Source: Vibrio methylphosphonaticus (GTDB taxonomy: Bacteria > Pseudomonadota > Gammaproteobacteria > Enterobacterales > Vibrionaceae). From it: a DNA stretch of 64,000 bases. The position numbers and the translations under genes are program-made. Positions 51,668-61,276 of the stretch are shown piece by piece (the first letter of the stretch is position 1; each line of letters opens with the position of its first letter). The DNA lies in the NCBI RefSeq assembly GCF_023634655.1, contig NZ_JAMKMS010000023.1:1-64000 (forward strand). Reading direction: 5' to 3'. The notes under the pieces were generated by a model. It made no database searches and was not told the origin of the DNA. It saw only the letters and a list, made by a program, of their open reading frames with translations.

Positions 51668-53629
51668 ATGAAAGTGGCAGTGAAACCGATTTCGATCGCC
51701 GTTCTTAGCGGTATGCTTGCAATGGCCGGCCCAGTCATGGCTGATGAAATAAAGCTTAGAATAATCGAGACAACCGACATTCATACCAATGTGATGGATT
51801 ATGACTACTACAAAGACAAACCGTCACAAAAGATCGGCTTAGCTCGAACTGCCACTTTGGTTAAAGAAGCCCGTAAAGAAGTCACCAACAGCGTTTTAGT
51901 CGATAATGGCGACCTCATCCAAGGCAGTCCAATGGGTGACTACATGGCCGCGAAAGGGGTCAAAGACGGCGACATTCACCCAGTCTATAAGGCGATGAAC
52001 CAGCTTAATTATGATGTGGGTAATATTGGTAATCATGAGTTTAACTACGGACTCGACTTTCTAGCGGCAACATTGAAGGGCGCAAATTTCCCTTACGTCA
52101 GTGCGAATGTGTTTGACCAGAAAACCGGGGAACACTACTTTAAGCCTTATCTCATCAAAACCCATACCTTCAAAGACAGTGACGGAAAAGCTCAAGAAGT
52201 TAAGATAGGTTATATCGGATTTGTTCCACCGCAAATTATGGTTTGGGATAAGAAGAACCTTGAAGGCAAAGTGTTTGCAAAAGATATTAAAGCAACCGCT
52301 GAAGAGCTAGTCCCGCAAATGAAAAAAGAGGGCGCTGATATTGTTATTGCCATCCCTCACTCTGGTGTATCCAGCGACCCTTACAAAACTGGTGCTGAAA
52401 ACTCAACCTATTACCTCTCTGAAGTAGCAGGTATCGACGCGATTGCATTTGGGCACTCTCACTCGGTATTTCCTGGTAAAGGCTTTGACAACATTCAAGG
52501 TGTCGATAATCAGAAAGGTACCATCAATGGTGTCGCAGCTGTCATGCCGGGCCGCTGGGGCAGCCATGTGGGTGTGATGGATTTGATGTTGGAGAAAGAA
52601 GGCGATAGCTGGAAAGTCACCAATGCACAAACTGAAGCTCGTCCTATTTATGATACTAACAATAAAAAAGCCATGGTTGATGCCGACAAAGGGATCGTAG
52701 AAGCGATAAAAGATGACCATGATGCAACCCGTGACTTCGTTAATCAACCAATTGGCAAGGCCAATGATGTCATGTACAGCTTCCTAGCATTAGTACAAGA
52801 TGATCCTACTGTGCAAATCGTTAACCTTGCACAAAAAGACTATGTAGAAACCATGATCCAAGGCGACCCTGATCTGGACGGTCTCCCAGTTCTTTCTGCT
52901 GCGGCGCCATTCAAAGCCGGTGGTCGTAAAAATGACCCAGCTAACTTTACGGAAGTTGAGTCAGGCCAACTGACTTTCCGAAATGCTGCCGATCTGTATC
53001 TCTATCCAAACACGCTTGTGGCATTAAAAATGTCAGGTAAAGAAGTCAAAGAATGGCTAGAGTGTTCTGCTGGGCAATTTAAACAAATAGATATCACGAC
53101 TGATCAACCACAGTCACTCATTGACTGGGATGACTTCCGTACGTATAACTTCGATGTTATGGATGGAGTCAACTATCAAATCGACGTGACCCAACCGGCT
53201 CGTTACGATGGCAATTGCAAACCATTGAATGAAGGCAGTGAACGTATAGTTAATCTTACTTATCAAGGTAAGCCTATCGATATGAGTCAAATATTCATTG
53301 TCGCAACCAACAACTATCGCGCATACAGTAATAAGTTCCCAGGAACAGGCAGCGAGTTTATCGCCTTTGATTCTCCAGATGAAAACCGCACTATCGTGGC
53401 GAATTACATCTCTAAGATCAGTAAAGAAAAAGGTGAAGTAACACCTAGCGCCGATAACAATTGGACGTTTGCGCCAATTACGTCGAAGGTTAAGGTTGAT
53501 GTTCGCTTTGAGACATCTCCTTCTGATAAGGCCGCACAATTCATTAAAGACAAAGGCCAATATCCAATGGAAAAAGTCGCGACGGATGAGGTTGGCTTTG
53601 CCGTCTATCGTATAGACCTACAAAAATAG
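51668..53629 (+). CDS. cpdB: 2',3'-cyclic-nucleotide 2'-phosphodiesterase/3'-nucleotidase CpdB
   Basis: 653 aa from the ATG at 51668 (AAAGGA eight bases upstream), which opens a signal peptide ending GPVMA. Metallophosphatase motifs ETTDIHTNVMDYDYY, DNGDLIQGSPMGDY, NIGNHEFNYG and AFGHSHSVFPG are followed by the 5'-nucleotidase C-terminal domain with TNNYRAYSNKFPG. Periplasmic use of extracellular cyclic nucleotides. Confidence 0.95.
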   Translation: MKVAVKPISIAVLSGMLAMAGPVMADEIKLRIIETTDIHTNVMDYDYYKDKPSQKIGLARTATLVKEARKEVTNSVLVDNGDLIQGSPMGDYMAAKGVKDGDIHPVYKAMNQLNYDVGNIGNHEFNYGLDFLAATLKGANFPYVSANVFDQKTGEHYFKPYLIKTHTFKDSDGKAQEVKIGYIGFVPPQIMVWDKKNLEGKVFAKDIKATAEELVPQMKKEGADIVIAIPHSGVSSDPYKTGAENSTYYLSEVAGIDAIAFGHSHSVFPGKGFDNIQGVDNQKGTINGVAAVMPGRWGSHVGVMDLMLEKEGDSWKVTNAQTEARPIYDTNNKKAMVDADKGIVEAIKDDHDATRDFVNQPIGKANDVMYSFLALVQDDPTVQIVNLAQKDYVETMIQGDPDLDGLPVLSAAAPFKAGGRKNDPANFTEVESGQLTFRNAADLYLYPNTLVALKMSGKEVKEWLECSAGQFKQIDITTDQPQSLIDWDDFRTYNFDVMDGVNYQIDVTQPARYDGNCKPLNEGSERIVNLTYQGKPIDMSQIFIVATNNYRAYSNKFPGTGSEFIAFDSPDENRTIVANYISKISKEKGEVTPSADNNWTFAPITSKVKVDVRFETSPSDKAAQFIKDKGQYPMEKVATDEVGFAVYRIDLQK

Positions 53630-53648
53630 TCACCTATTCATCGATATT

Positions 53649-53675
53649 AAGCCACGCTGACGCGTGGCTTTTTTA
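53649..53675 (+). terminator. Terminator after cpdB
   Basis: AAGCCACGC/GCGTGGCTT stem, TGAC loop and T run. Confidence 0.9.
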
Positions 53676-53723
53676 TTGCATCCGGTTTACCCTAAACGCA
53701 AATCAGCTAGAAGTGGTAAGTGA

Positions 53724-54176
53724 ATGCTAACTTGGGAAACGAAGACATTTAATGAATTAAGCACACTAGAGTTATATCAATTATTAAAATTGCGGGTTGA
53801 TGTGTTTGTTGTCGAGCAAACGTGCCCCTATCCAGAGCTCGATGATAAAGACCACCAAGAAGGCGTACACCAACTGCTTGGCTACAATGGAGGTGTACTT
53901 GTCGCCTGCGCAAGACTGCTACCTAAAGGGACCAGCTACAGTGACGTTAGCATTGGGCGTGTTGCGACCAAAGAAAGTTATCGTGGGAATGGGCTAGGAC
54001 ATGGTCTTATTGCTCATGCCATCAAAGAATGTGAGCGCCTATGGCCCGGTGAAAACATTACGATTGGTGCTCAATATCACCTTCAAGCCTATTATGGCAA
54101 ACATGGCTTTCGCGCTTGTTCAGAGCAATATCTCGAAGATGATATCCCACATATCGACATGAGGCTGACGCGGTAG
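53724..54176 (+). CDS. elaA: ElaA-type GNAT acetyltransferase
   Basis: 150 aa. LSTLELYQLLKLRVDVFVVEQTCPYPELDDKD is the ElaA signature, followed by the acetyl-CoA loop SIGRVATKESYRGNGLGHGLI. C-terminal AQYHLQAYYGKHGFRACSEQYLEDDIPHI. Substrate is not known. Confidence 0.88.
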   Translation: MLTWETKTFNELSTLELYQLLKLRVDVFVVEQTCPYPELDDKDHQEGVHQLLGYNGGVLVACARLLPKGTSYSDVSIGRVATKESYRGNGLGHGLIAHAIKECERLWPGENITIGAQYHLQAYYGKHGFRACSEQYLEDDIPHIDMRLTR

Positions 54177-54227
54177 CGCCAGTCTGATATTAGTACGTCT
54201 TACTTACCCTTAGCTACTTACTACTTA

Positions 54228-54824
54228 CTACTTACTGCGCCCAAAGCCACCGTCTGATAGACGGAAAAACATGACTGACTGCTCGCCCTTTTCGATCTGC
54301 AAGATATCGAGCTGACCCTCTTGGCTGTACTTAAAGCGAATAAGTTGCCCCTGCTTAATTCGGCTTAGCGGTTTGTCGTTTCCTTCGACACGAGCCAAGG
54401 AATTCAAATCCGCCATCGGCAACTGGTTTTTACGAAAAACTTGTGCCAGCGTGTCGCCTTTCTTTACCGTATATTCGTGCCATTGAGTCTCAACCGTCTC
54501 TTCAGGTTGAACAGCACCACTTTGCTCACTCAATGACTGGGTGTTAACACTCACCGTCACTCTTTGATTAGCCGGGCTTGGTTGTGACACATCTCCCTCG
54601 CCTGTAGGCCAAAGCAGTAATACAATGACGATAGGGGCGATCACGCTCAATAAACGACGATGCAACTGAGGTAACCCTAGCCAAAACGTATGGGACTTTT
54701 CTTTTAACTTTAACCCTTGGGTCTTGATAGTGGCGTTAATTTGTGAAAAGTCTATGTTTGCCCATAAGGTCTTCAACGATTGTAAGGGATCGCTTTTCTG
54801 CTTTTTCCTTTGACGACGATTCAT
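54228..54824 (-). CDS. ytfB: OapA/YtfB family LysM-like cell-envelope protein
   Basis: 198 aa from the ATG at 54824 (MNRRQRKKQ); the longer frame upstream has no ribosome-binding site. A basic cytoplasmic N-terminus with SHTFWLGLPQLHRRLL precedes one transmembrane helix (about residues 75-90). A periplasmic domain has HEYTVKKGDTLAQVFRKNQLP, LysM-like. Related to opacity-associated protein A and E. coli YtfB, which binds glycans at the division site. Divergent from fklB as in E. coli. Confidence 0.82.
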   Translation of the reverse strand: MNRRQRKKQKSDPLQSLKTLWANIDFSQINATIKTQGLKLKEKSHTFWLGLPQLHRRLLSVIAPIVIVLLLWPTGEGDVSQPSPANQRVTVSVNTQSLSEQSGAVQPEETVETQWHEYTVKKGDTLAQVFRKNQLPMADLNSLARVEGNDKPLSRIKQGQLIRFKYSQEGQLDILQIEKGEQSVMFFRLSDGGFGRSK

Positions 54825-55036
54825 TCCTATCCGTCTCCTGCTACACAACGGCTCCAGTTTAAGAAAACCCACGATTAGAGTATAGAAAAATCGTAGGAAA
54901 ACCTATTTATAGCAGCCCAATGTCACAAGTTTTACAACTTCGTCAAATTAAATAGTAAAACTTCTTAAGACCATTCCGGTTTTATTTAAGAACTGGTATC
55001 CTTTCGGCTTCATTCGATAAGTAAAGAGAGACCGTC

Positions 55037-55660
55037 ATGTCTGACGTGAAATTAGAAACTGTAGAACAAAAAGCAAGCTACGGTATTGGTCTACAAATGG
55101 GCCAACAACTTGCAGGAAGCGGCCTGGAAGGTCTTAACGTTGATGCTATCGCTAAAGGTATTGCAACAGCGCTTACTGGTGATATGCCAGAAATCGAAAT
55201 TGATGAGATCAATAACGCATTACAAGATCTGCACACACGTGCTGAATCTGTACGTCAAGAAGCCGCTAAAGCAGCTGCTGCGGATGGCGAAGTATACCTA
55301 GCTGATAACGCACTTCGTCCAGAAGTAACGGTTCTTGAGTCTGGTCTACAATACGAAATCATCACTGAAGGTACTGGTGAAATCCCAACTTCAGACAACA
55401 CTGTACGTGTTCACTATCACGGCGAGCTAACTGACGGTACTGTTTTTGACAGCTCTGTATCACGTGGCCAGCCAGCTGAGTTCCCAGTAACTGGCGTAAT
55501 TAAAGGTTGGGTTGAAGCTCTTCAACTAATGCCTGTTGGTTCTAAGTGGAAACTATGTATCCCACAAGATCTTGCATACGGTGAACGCGGCGCTGGCGCT
55601 GCAATCCCACCATTTGCAGCACTTGTATTTGAAGTAGAGCTTCTAGAAATCCTAGGCTAA
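55037..55660 (+). CDS. fklB: FKBP-type peptidyl-prolyl isomerase FklB
   Basis: 207 aa. N-terminal dimerisation helices (KASYGIGLQMGQQLAGSGLEGL) and a C-terminal FKBP domain: VRVHYHGELTDGTVFDSSVSRGQPAEFPVTGVIKGWVEALQLMPVGSKWKLCIP and YGERGAGAAIPPFAALVFEVELL. Assists protein folding; FKBP22-type. Confidence 0.95.
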   Translation: MSDVKLETVEQKASYGIGLQMGQQLAGSGLEGLNVDAIAKGIATALTGDMPEIEIDEINNALQDLHTRAESVRQEAAKAAAADGEVYLADNALRPEVTVLESGLQYEIITEGTGEIPTSDNTVRVHYHGELTDGTVFDSSVSRGQPAEFPVTGVIKGWVEALQLMPVGSKWKLCIPQDLAYGERGAGAAIPPFAALVFEVELLEILG

Positions 55661-55683
55661 TCTTCAAAAAGAAAAAATATACC

Positions 55684-55711
55684 AAGCAGTGATTCGTCAC
55701 TGCTTTTTTAT
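55684..55711 (+). terminator. Terminator after fklB
   Basis: AAGCAGTGA/TCACTGCTT stem with a UUCG tetraloop and T run. Confidence 0.92.
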
Positions 55712-55752
55712 TGTCTACACTTACGATCAAGTACAATAAAATGGATCGTATT

Positions 55753-56223
55753 ATGAACAAGACTCTTCCTTTCGCTTTATCACTTTCTCTTTTAACATTG
55801 CCTGCAATGGCCGAATTCGACTTACCCTCTATTGACTCCGATTCCGCGAACAGCCTACTAAGCAGTGCGAACTCATTGAGCCAATTTCAAAACTCTGCAG
55901 TTGTGAATGACCTAACAACGAATTTGTCAGTGTCTCCAGAACAAGCGTCTGCTGGTGCGGGTGCATTACTCTCATTAGCTCAAAGTCAACTTGGAAGTGA
56001 AGGCACCTCTGAACTCAACTCCCTCATACCGGGCTTATCGTCATTAGGAAGTAGTGGCTTATTAAAATCGGTAGAAAGTATGGAAAGCGTTAAAAGCGTA
56101 TTCTCATCGGTCGGACTCGACCCAAGTATGATTTCTCAATTTGCACCGATCGTTTTGGAATATTTAGGAACACAAGGTGCGAGCTCAGGACTCCTCAGTT
56201 CATTAACCAGTCTCTGGCAATAA
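55753..56223 (+). CDS. DUF2780 family secreted protein
   Basis: 156 aa from the ATG at 55753, where a signal peptide (ending LPAMA) begins; an ATG four codons upstream is also possible. The mature protein is Ser/Leu/Gly-rich, with LSVSPEQASAGAGALLSLAQSQL, GLDPSMISQFAPIVLEYLGTQGASSGLLSSLTSLW, matching DUF2780. Function unknown, secreted or periplasmic. Confidence 0.8.
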   Translation: MNKTLPFALSLSLLTLPAMAEFDLPSIDSDSANSLLSSANSLSQFQNSAVVNDLTTNLSVSPEQASAGAGALLSLAQSQLGSEGTSELNSLIPGLSSLGSSGLLKSVESMESVKSVFSSVGLDPSMISQFAPIVLEYLGTQGASSGLLSSLTSLWQ

Positions 56224-56290
56224 CTTATGGATCTAGACTAAGAACCGCGCCTAAGCATAACAACAATAGGCTCACCAAAATACAGATACA

Positions 56291-56322
56291 AAAAAGCCGA
56301 GCATAAATGCTCGGCTTTTTAG
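56291..56322. terminator. Terminator of the alpha operon (after rplQ)
   Basis: AAAAAGCCGAGCAT/ATGCTCGGCTTTTT, nearly loopless and symmetric, so it also ends the DUF2780 transcript. Confidence 0.92.
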
Positions 56323-56340
56323 TTCTTACGAACCTGCTAA

Positions 56341-56727
56341 TTACTCAGCAGTAGCTTCTTCTGACGCTTCTGGGCGATCTACAAGCTCAATGTAAGCCAT
56401 TGGAGCTTTATCACCAGCACGGAAGCCAGCTTTTAGGATACGAGTGTAACCGCCTTGACGGGCAGCAAAACGTGGACCTAATTCGTTGAATAGTTTCGCA
56501 ACTACTTCGTTATCACGAGTACGTGCAAATGCTAGACGACGGTTAGCAACACTGTCAGTCTTAGCTAGTGTAATCAAAGGCTCAACTACGCGACGTAGCT
56601 CTTTTGCTTTAGGCAATGTAGTCTTGATTACTTCATGACGTACAAGAGAGCTAGCCATATTGCTGAACATCGCTTTGCGATGACTGCTGTTGCGGTTGAG
56701 TTGACGACCACTCTTACGATGGCGCAT
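56341..56727 (-). CDS. rplQ: 50S ribosomal protein L17
   Basis: 128 aa. MRHRKSGRQLNRNSSHRKAM and RRVVEPLITLAKTD are the L17 start and core. Part of the 50S exit-tunnel region. Last gene of the alpha operon, 26 bp after rpoA. Confidence 0.97.
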   Translation of the reverse strand: MRHRKSGRQLNRNSSHRKAMFSNMASSLVRHEVIKTTLPKAKELRRVVEPLITLAKTDSVANRRLAFARTRDNEVVAKLFNELGPRFAARQGGYTRILKAGFRAGDKAPMAYIELVDRPEASEEATAE

Positions 56728-56753
56728 GACCTAATCCTTCTAACTAGTATCGA

Positions 56754-57746
56754 TTAATCTTCAGCGATAGACGCTGGTGGCCAGTTTTCTAGGCGCATGC
56801 CCAGAGAAAGACCACGTGATGCAAGTACGTCTTTAATCTCTGTAAGAGATTTTTTACCAAGGTTAGGCGTTTTAAGTAGCTCAACCTCAGTACGCTGTAC
56901 AAGATCACCGATGTAGTGAATCGCTTCTGCTTTCAGACAGTTAGCAGAGCGAACTGTTAGTTCAAGATCGTCTACAGGACGCAGTAGAATAGGATCGAAC
57001 TCCGGCTTCTCTTCTTTCTCCTCAGGAACTCGTACATCACGAAGATCTACGAATGCATCCAATTGCTCAGCTAAGATTGTAGCTGCGCGACGGATAGCTT
57101 CCTCAGGTTCAAGAGTTCCGTTCGTTTCCATGTCGATGACAAGCTTGTCTAAATCAGTACGTTGTTCTACACGAGCTGCTTCAACAGCATAGGCGATTTT
57201 ATCGACTGGGCTGTATGTAGCATCAACAAGTAGACGACCGATTGGACGCTCATCTTCTTCAGTATGGATACGAGCTGAAGCTGGAACGTAACCACGACCA
57301 CGTTCAACTTTGATACGCATAGCGATCTCAGCGTTGTCATCCGTTAGGTGACAAATAACGTGTTCTGGGTTAGCGATCTCTACATCACCATCATGGGTGA
57401 TGTCACCTGCAACAACAGGGCCTGAGCCTGATTTATTCAGCGTAATGAATACTTCATCTTTGCCTTCGGCAACGCGAACAGCCAGACCTTTCAAGTTAAG
57501 CAATATCTCTAGGATATCTTCTTGAACGCCTTCTTTAGTGCTGTACTCGTGCAGAACGCCTTCTATTTCAACTTCTGTTACAGCACAACCTGGCATAGAA
57601 GATAGTAGAATGCGACGAAGTGCATTACCTAGAGTGTGACCGAAACCACGCTCTAATGGCTCAAGAGTTACTTTTGCGTGTGTCGTGCTGATCTGTTCGA
57701 TATCAACAAGACGTGGCTTAAGAAATTCTGTTACAGAACCCTGCAT
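56754..57746 (-). CDS. rpoA: RNA polymerase alpha subunit
   Basis: 330 aa, 329-residue family norm. N-terminal domain with ERGFGHTLGNALRRILLSSMPGCAV, linker KEEKPEFDPILLRPVDDLEL, and C-terminal DNA- and activator-binding domain RSANCLKAEAIHYIGDLVQRTE. Scaffold for polymerase assembly. Confidence 0.98.
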   Translation of the reverse strand: MQGSVTEFLKPRLVDIEQISTTHAKVTLEPLERGFGHTLGNALRRILLSSMPGCAVTEVEIEGVLHEYSTKEGVQEDILEILLNLKGLAVRVAEGKDEVFITLNKSGSGPVVAGDITHDGDVEIANPEHVICHLTDDNAEIAMRIKVERGRGYVPASARIHTEEDERPIGRLLVDATYSPVDKIAYAVEAARVEQRTDLDKLVIDMETNGTLEPEEAIRRAATILAEQLDAFVDLRDVRVPEEKEEKPEFDPILLRPVDDLELTVRSANCLKAEAIHYIGDLVQRTEVELLKTPNLGKKSLTEIKDVLASRGLSLGMRLENWPPASIAED

Positions 57747-57770
57747 TGTGTCCTCTCTTTTTTTTAAACC

Positions 57771-58391
57771 TTACTTAGAGTAAAGCTCGACGATCAAGTG
57801 TTCGTTAATGTCAGCAGATAGGTCAGAACGCTCAGGCATACGCTTGAATGTACCTTCCATCTTACCAGCATCTACTTCAATCCAAGTTGGTTTTTCACGT
57901 TGTTCAGCAACTTCTAGAGCAGCCTTAATACGAGCTTGCTGTTTAGCTTTCTCGCGGATAGTAACAACGTCGTTAGCCGAAACTTTGAAAGAAGGAACGT
58001 TTACAACTTTACCGTTAACTACGATAGCTTTGTGGCTAACTAGTTGACGTGCTTCTGCGCGAGTTGCGCCAAAGCCCATGCGGTAAACTACGTTGTCAAG
58101 ACGACCTTCAAGAAGCTGAAGTAGGTTTGCACCTGTATTGCCCTTAAGGCGAGCAGCTTCTTTGTAATAGTTACGGAATTGTTTTTCTAGAACGCCATAA
58201 ATACGACGAACTTTTTGCTTCTCACGAAGCTGAACGCCATATTCAGATAGACGACCGCGACGAGCGCCGTGTACACCTGGTGCGTTATCAATTTTACACT
58301 TGGTATCGATCGCACGTACACCAGACTTAAGGAATAAGTCAGTACCTTCGCGACGGCTAAGCTTCAGCTTAGGACCCAAATATCTTGCCAT
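57771..58391 (-). CDS. rpsD: 30S ribosomal protein S4
   Basis: 206 aa. MARYLGPKLKLSRREGTDLF, GKLEK-type RRIYGVLEKQFRNYY and the S4 RNA-binding domain with RLDNVVYRMGFGATRAEARQLVSHKAI. Primary 16S binder and autogenous regulator of this operon through the leader at 59195-59262. Confidence 0.98.
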   Translation of the reverse strand: MARYLGPKLKLSRREGTDLFLKSGVRAIDTKCKIDNAPGVHGARRGRLSEYGVQLREKQKVRRIYGVLEKQFRNYYKEAARLKGNTGANLLQLLEGRLDNVVYRMGFGATRAEARQLVSHKAIVVNGKVVNVPSFKVSANDVVTIREKAKQQARIKAALEVAEQREKPTWIEVDAGKMEGTFKRMPERSDLSADINEHLIVELYSK

Positions 58392-58426
58392 GATTCTTCT
58401 CCAATTATCCCAGAAACGTTATACGT

Positions 58427-58816
58427 TTATACGCGACGTTTCTTAGGTGGACGACAACCGTTATGAGGGATTGGTGTAGCATCAACAATGTTTGTGATGC
58501 GGTAACCAGCAGCGTTCAGTGCACGAACTGTAGATTCGCGACCTGGACCTGGACCCTTAACCATAACTTCCAAGTTCTTTAGACCGTATTCTTTCGCCAT
58601 TTCAGCACAACGTTCAGCAGCAACTTGTGCAGCAAACGGAGTAGACTTACGAGAGCCACGGAAACCTGAACCACCTGCAGTAGCCCAAGCAAGAGCGTTG
58701 CCTTGGCGGTCAGTAATGGTTACGATTGTATTATTGAAAGAAGCATGAATGTGCGCTACGCCATCAGCAACTTGCTTGCGTACGCGCTTACGAGCGCGTG
58801 TAGGTTGTTTAGCCAT
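58427..58816 (-). CDS. rpsK: 30S ribosomal protein S11
   Basis: 129 aa. GVAHIHASFNNTIVTITDRQGNALAWATAGGSGFRGSRKSTPFAAQVAAE and RRITN-like end PIPHNGCRPPKKRRV. Platform protein of the 30S subunit. Follows rpsM by 18 bp. Confidence 0.98.
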   Translation of the reverse strand: MAKQPTRARKRVRKQVADGVAHIHASFNNTIVTITDRQGNALAWATAGGSGFRGSRKSTPFAAQVAAERCAEMAKEYGLKNLEVMVKGPGPGRESTVRALNAAGYRITNIVDATPIPHNGCRPPKKRRV

Positions 58817-58834
58817 TGTACTCTACCTTCCCGA

Positions 58835-59191
58835 CTATTTCTTGATCGGCTTACGCGGACCCTTGCGGGTGCGTGCGTTGGTTTTAGTACGCTGTCCACG
58901 TAGTGGTAGACTGCGACGATGACGAAGACCACGATAACAACCAAGGTCCATAAGACGCTTGATGTTCATAGATACTTCACGACGTAGATCACCTTCTACA
59001 GTGTATTTTGCAACACTATCACGCAGTTGATCGATCTGTTCTTCATTTAGTTCACTGATCTTAACATCTCCAGCAATACCCACTTCAGCTAGAATAGCTT
59101 GAGAACGAGTCTTACCGATGCCGTAGATCGCAGTTAGTGCGATTACAGCATGTTTTTGATCAGGAATGTTAATGCCTGCTATACGGGCCAT
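58835..59191 (-). CDS. rpsM: 30S ribosomal protein S13
   Basis: 118 aa. MARIAGINIPDQKHAVIALT, a helix-two turns-helix core GIGKTRSQAIL, and the basic tail RGQRTKTNARTRKGPRKPIKK contacting tRNA. First gene of the alpha operon; GGAG precedes its ATG inside the S4-responsive leader. Confidence 0.98.
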   Translation of the reverse strand: MARIAGINIPDQKHAVIALTAIYGIGKTRSQAILAEVGIAGDVKISELNEEQIDQLRDSVAKYTVEGDLRREVSMNIKRLMDLGCYRGLRHRRSLPLRGQRTKTNARTRKGPRKPIKK

Positions 59192-59194
59192 TAT

Positions 59195-59262
59195 TCACTC
59201 CAAAGTGTTTCGTAAAAGAATTATCCGCAACAAAGCCCGTTTAGGATACGTTGCGGGATACT
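59195..59262 (-). promoter_or_regulatory. Alpha-operon leader, S4 autoregulatory pseudoknot
   Basis: The minus strand reads CCGCAAC, GTATCCTAAACGGGCTTT, GTTGCGG shortly upstream of rpsM. The GTATCC...ACGGGCTTT segment matches the E. coli alpha-operon ribosome-binding-site pseudoknot. S4 binding there traps the initiating ribosome and represses rpsM-rplQ. Confidence 0.75.
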
Positions 59263-59276
59263 ACTTCTTTTGCACG

Positions 59277-59312
59277 CAAAAGGTAGGTCGAGGAATATAC
59301 TCGACCATACCT
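59277..59312 (-). terminator. Hairpin between rpmJ and rpsM
   Basis: Minus-strand AGGTA, bulged T, GGTCGAG pair with CTCGACC-TACCT around TATATTC, and TTTT follows. It could attenuate spc-operon transcripts before the alpha operon. Confidence 0.6.
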
Positions 59313-59340
59313 CATATTTCAAGTAAAAATTTCTGCTTTA

Positions 59341-59454
59341 TTAGCCTTGGCGCTGTTTGTGCTTTGGCTCACTGCAGATCACTCGCACAACACCGTTGCG
59401 CTTAATGACTTTACAGTTGCGGCAGATTTTTTTAACGGAAGCACGAACTTTCAT
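59341..59454 (-). CDS. rpmJ: 50S ribosomal protein L36
   Basis: 37 aa: [20 protein letters not shown] then [17 protein letters not shown]. It has the zinc-binding C-x2-C...C-x4-H pattern of C+ L36. Found between secY and rpsM, its universal place; too short to be noticed easily. Confidence 0.97.
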
Positions 59455-59481
59455 TGCTAAACTCCGTAAATGAAATCTGAA

Positions 59482-60816
59482 TTAACGGCCTGAGCCTTTC
59501 AGATTTGCTTTTTTCAACACAGAATCATACTGTTGAGACATCAGATGAGTCTGTACCTGTGCCATAAAGTCCATGATAACTACCACTACGATTAGTAGTG
59601 ATGTGCCGCCAAAATAGAAACGTACGTTCCAAGCGACCATCATAAACTCGGGAATCAGACAGATAAAGGTAATGTATAGCGCACCCGCTAGGGTTAGTCT
59701 AGTCATCACTTTATCGATATACTTCGCTGTCTGCTCACCTGGGCGGATACCGGGTACGAATGCACCAGACTTCTTCAAATTATCTGCTGTTTCTCTTGGG
59801 TTGAAAACCAACGCCGTATAGAAGAAACAGAAGAAAATTATCGCTGCTGCATAAAGCATTACATACAATGGTTGACCTGGGCTAAGAGCCAAAGACACAT
59901 CAGTTAACCAACCGAATGCGCTGCTCTCTCCGTTTTGACCAAACCACTGAGCCAATGTTCCTGGGAACAGGATAATGCTCGATGCGAAGATTGCTGGAAT
60001 TACACCTGCCATATTAATTTTCAATGGTAAGTGTGTACTTTGTGCAGCAAAAACCTTACGGCCTTGTTGTCGCTTCGCATAGTTAACGACGATTCGACGT
60101 TGACCACGCTCCATGAACACCACAAAGTAAATAACAGCAAAAGCTAGTACAGCAATAAACAACAAAAGAAGAACGTGCAGTTCACCTTGACGCGCTTGCT
60201 CGATTGTTTGACCAATTGCCGAAGGCAATCCAGCAACAATACCTGCAAAGATGAGAATAGAAATACCATTCCCGATTCCACGCTCTGTAATTTGTTCACC
60301 TAACCACATCAAAAACATGGTACCGGTTACTAAACTTACGGTAGCAATTAGCGTAAACATGGTTTGGTTGATAACAACCAGATTATTGACCATGTTTGGA
60401 AGGCCAGTTGCAATACCTATTGCCTGGAATGTTGCAAGTACAAGCGTACCATAACGCGTATATTGGCTAATCTTACGACGCCCTGCCTCACCCTCTTTTT
60501 TGAGTTCGGCTAACGCTGGATGAACTACAGTTAGCAACTGGACAACAATAGATGCCGAAATATACGGCATGATGCCCAGTGCTAAAATAGATGCACGCTC
60601 TAGAGCACCACCGGAGAACATGTTAAACATTTCTACGATGGTACCTTTTTGCTGTTCGAACAAATCGGCAAGTACAGCCGCGTCAATACCAGGAATCGGT
60701 ACAAAAGAGCCAGCACGAAACACGAGTAACGCACCAAGTACGAATAAAAGGCGCGACTTGAGCTCGTTTAAGCCACTTTTTGCACTGTTAAAATCTTGTC
60801 CTGGTTTCTTAGCCAT
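59482..60816 (-). CDS. secY: Protein translocase subunit SecY
   Basis: 444 aa with ten membrane helices. GSFVPIPGID near the first helix and plug, QYTRYGTLVLA, MWLGEQITERGIGNGISILIFAGI, and the C6 loop AIPAIFASSIILFPGTLAQW-type pore region. Channel of the Sec translocon. Within the spc operon. Confidence 0.98.
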   Translation of the reverse strand: MAKKPGQDFNSAKSGLNELKSRLLFVLGALLVFRAGSFVPIPGIDAAVLADLFEQQKGTIVEMFNMFSGGALERASILALGIMPYISASIVVQLLTVVHPALAELKKEGEAGRRKISQYTRYGTLVLATFQAIGIATGLPNMVNNLVVINQTMFTLIATVSLVTGTMFLMWLGEQITERGIGNGISILIFAGIVAGLPSAIGQTIEQARQGELHVLLLLFIAVLAFAVIYFVVFMERGQRRIVVNYAKRQQGRKVFAAQSTHLPLKINMAGVIPAIFASSIILFPGTLAQWFGQNGESSAFGWLTDVSLALSPGQPLYVMLYAAAIIFFCFFYTALVFNPRETADNLKKSGAFVPGIRPGEQTAKYIDKVMTRLTLAGALYITFICLIPEFMMVAWNVRFYFGGTSLLIVVVVIMDFMAQVQTHLMSQQYDSVLKKANLKGSGR

Positions 60817-60836
60817 CTGTACCTCATCCCTCGAGA

Positions 60837-61271
60837 TTATTCCTCGATTTTACCGCCTGCAGCTTCGATTGCAGCTTTAGCACCTTTTGTCACGCGTAGA
60901 CCTTTAACAGTCACAGCTTTCGTTAGTTCACCAGAAAGAACAACTTTTACAAATTCGATGTTCTTAGTGATAACGTTAGCCGCTTTAAGACTGTTTAGGT
61001 CAACAACGTCACCTGTTACTTTCGCTAGCTCAGCTAGACGAACTTCAGCAGACACTAGGCTCTTACGAGAAGTGAAACCGAATTTAGGTAGACGCTGTTT
61101 CAAAGGCATTTGACCGCCTTCAAAGCCTGGACGAACACTGCCGCCAGAGCGTGATTTTTGGCCTTTATGACCACGGCCTGCTGTTTTACCAAGGCCAGAA
61201 CCGATACCACGACCTACGCGCTTCTTAGAAGGCTTAGAACCCGCAGCCGGTGATAGAGTATTCAAACGCAT
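60837..61271 (-). CDS. rplO: 50S ribosomal protein L15
   Basis: 144 aa. MRLNTLSPAAGSKPSKKRVG, RGIGSGLGKTAGRGHKGQKSR and GGQMPLKQRLPKFGF are typical. 23S-binding protein with a long basic N-terminus. Directly upstream of secY. Confidence 0.98.
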   Translation of the reverse strand: MRLNTLSPAAGSKPSKKRVGRGIGSGLGKTAGRGHKGQKSRSGGSVRPGFEGGQMPLKQRLPKFGFTSRKSLVSAEVRLAELAKVTGDVVDLNSLKAANVITKNIEFVKVVLSGELTKAVTVKGLRVTKGAKAAIEAAGGKIEE

Positions 61272-61276
61272 TCTGA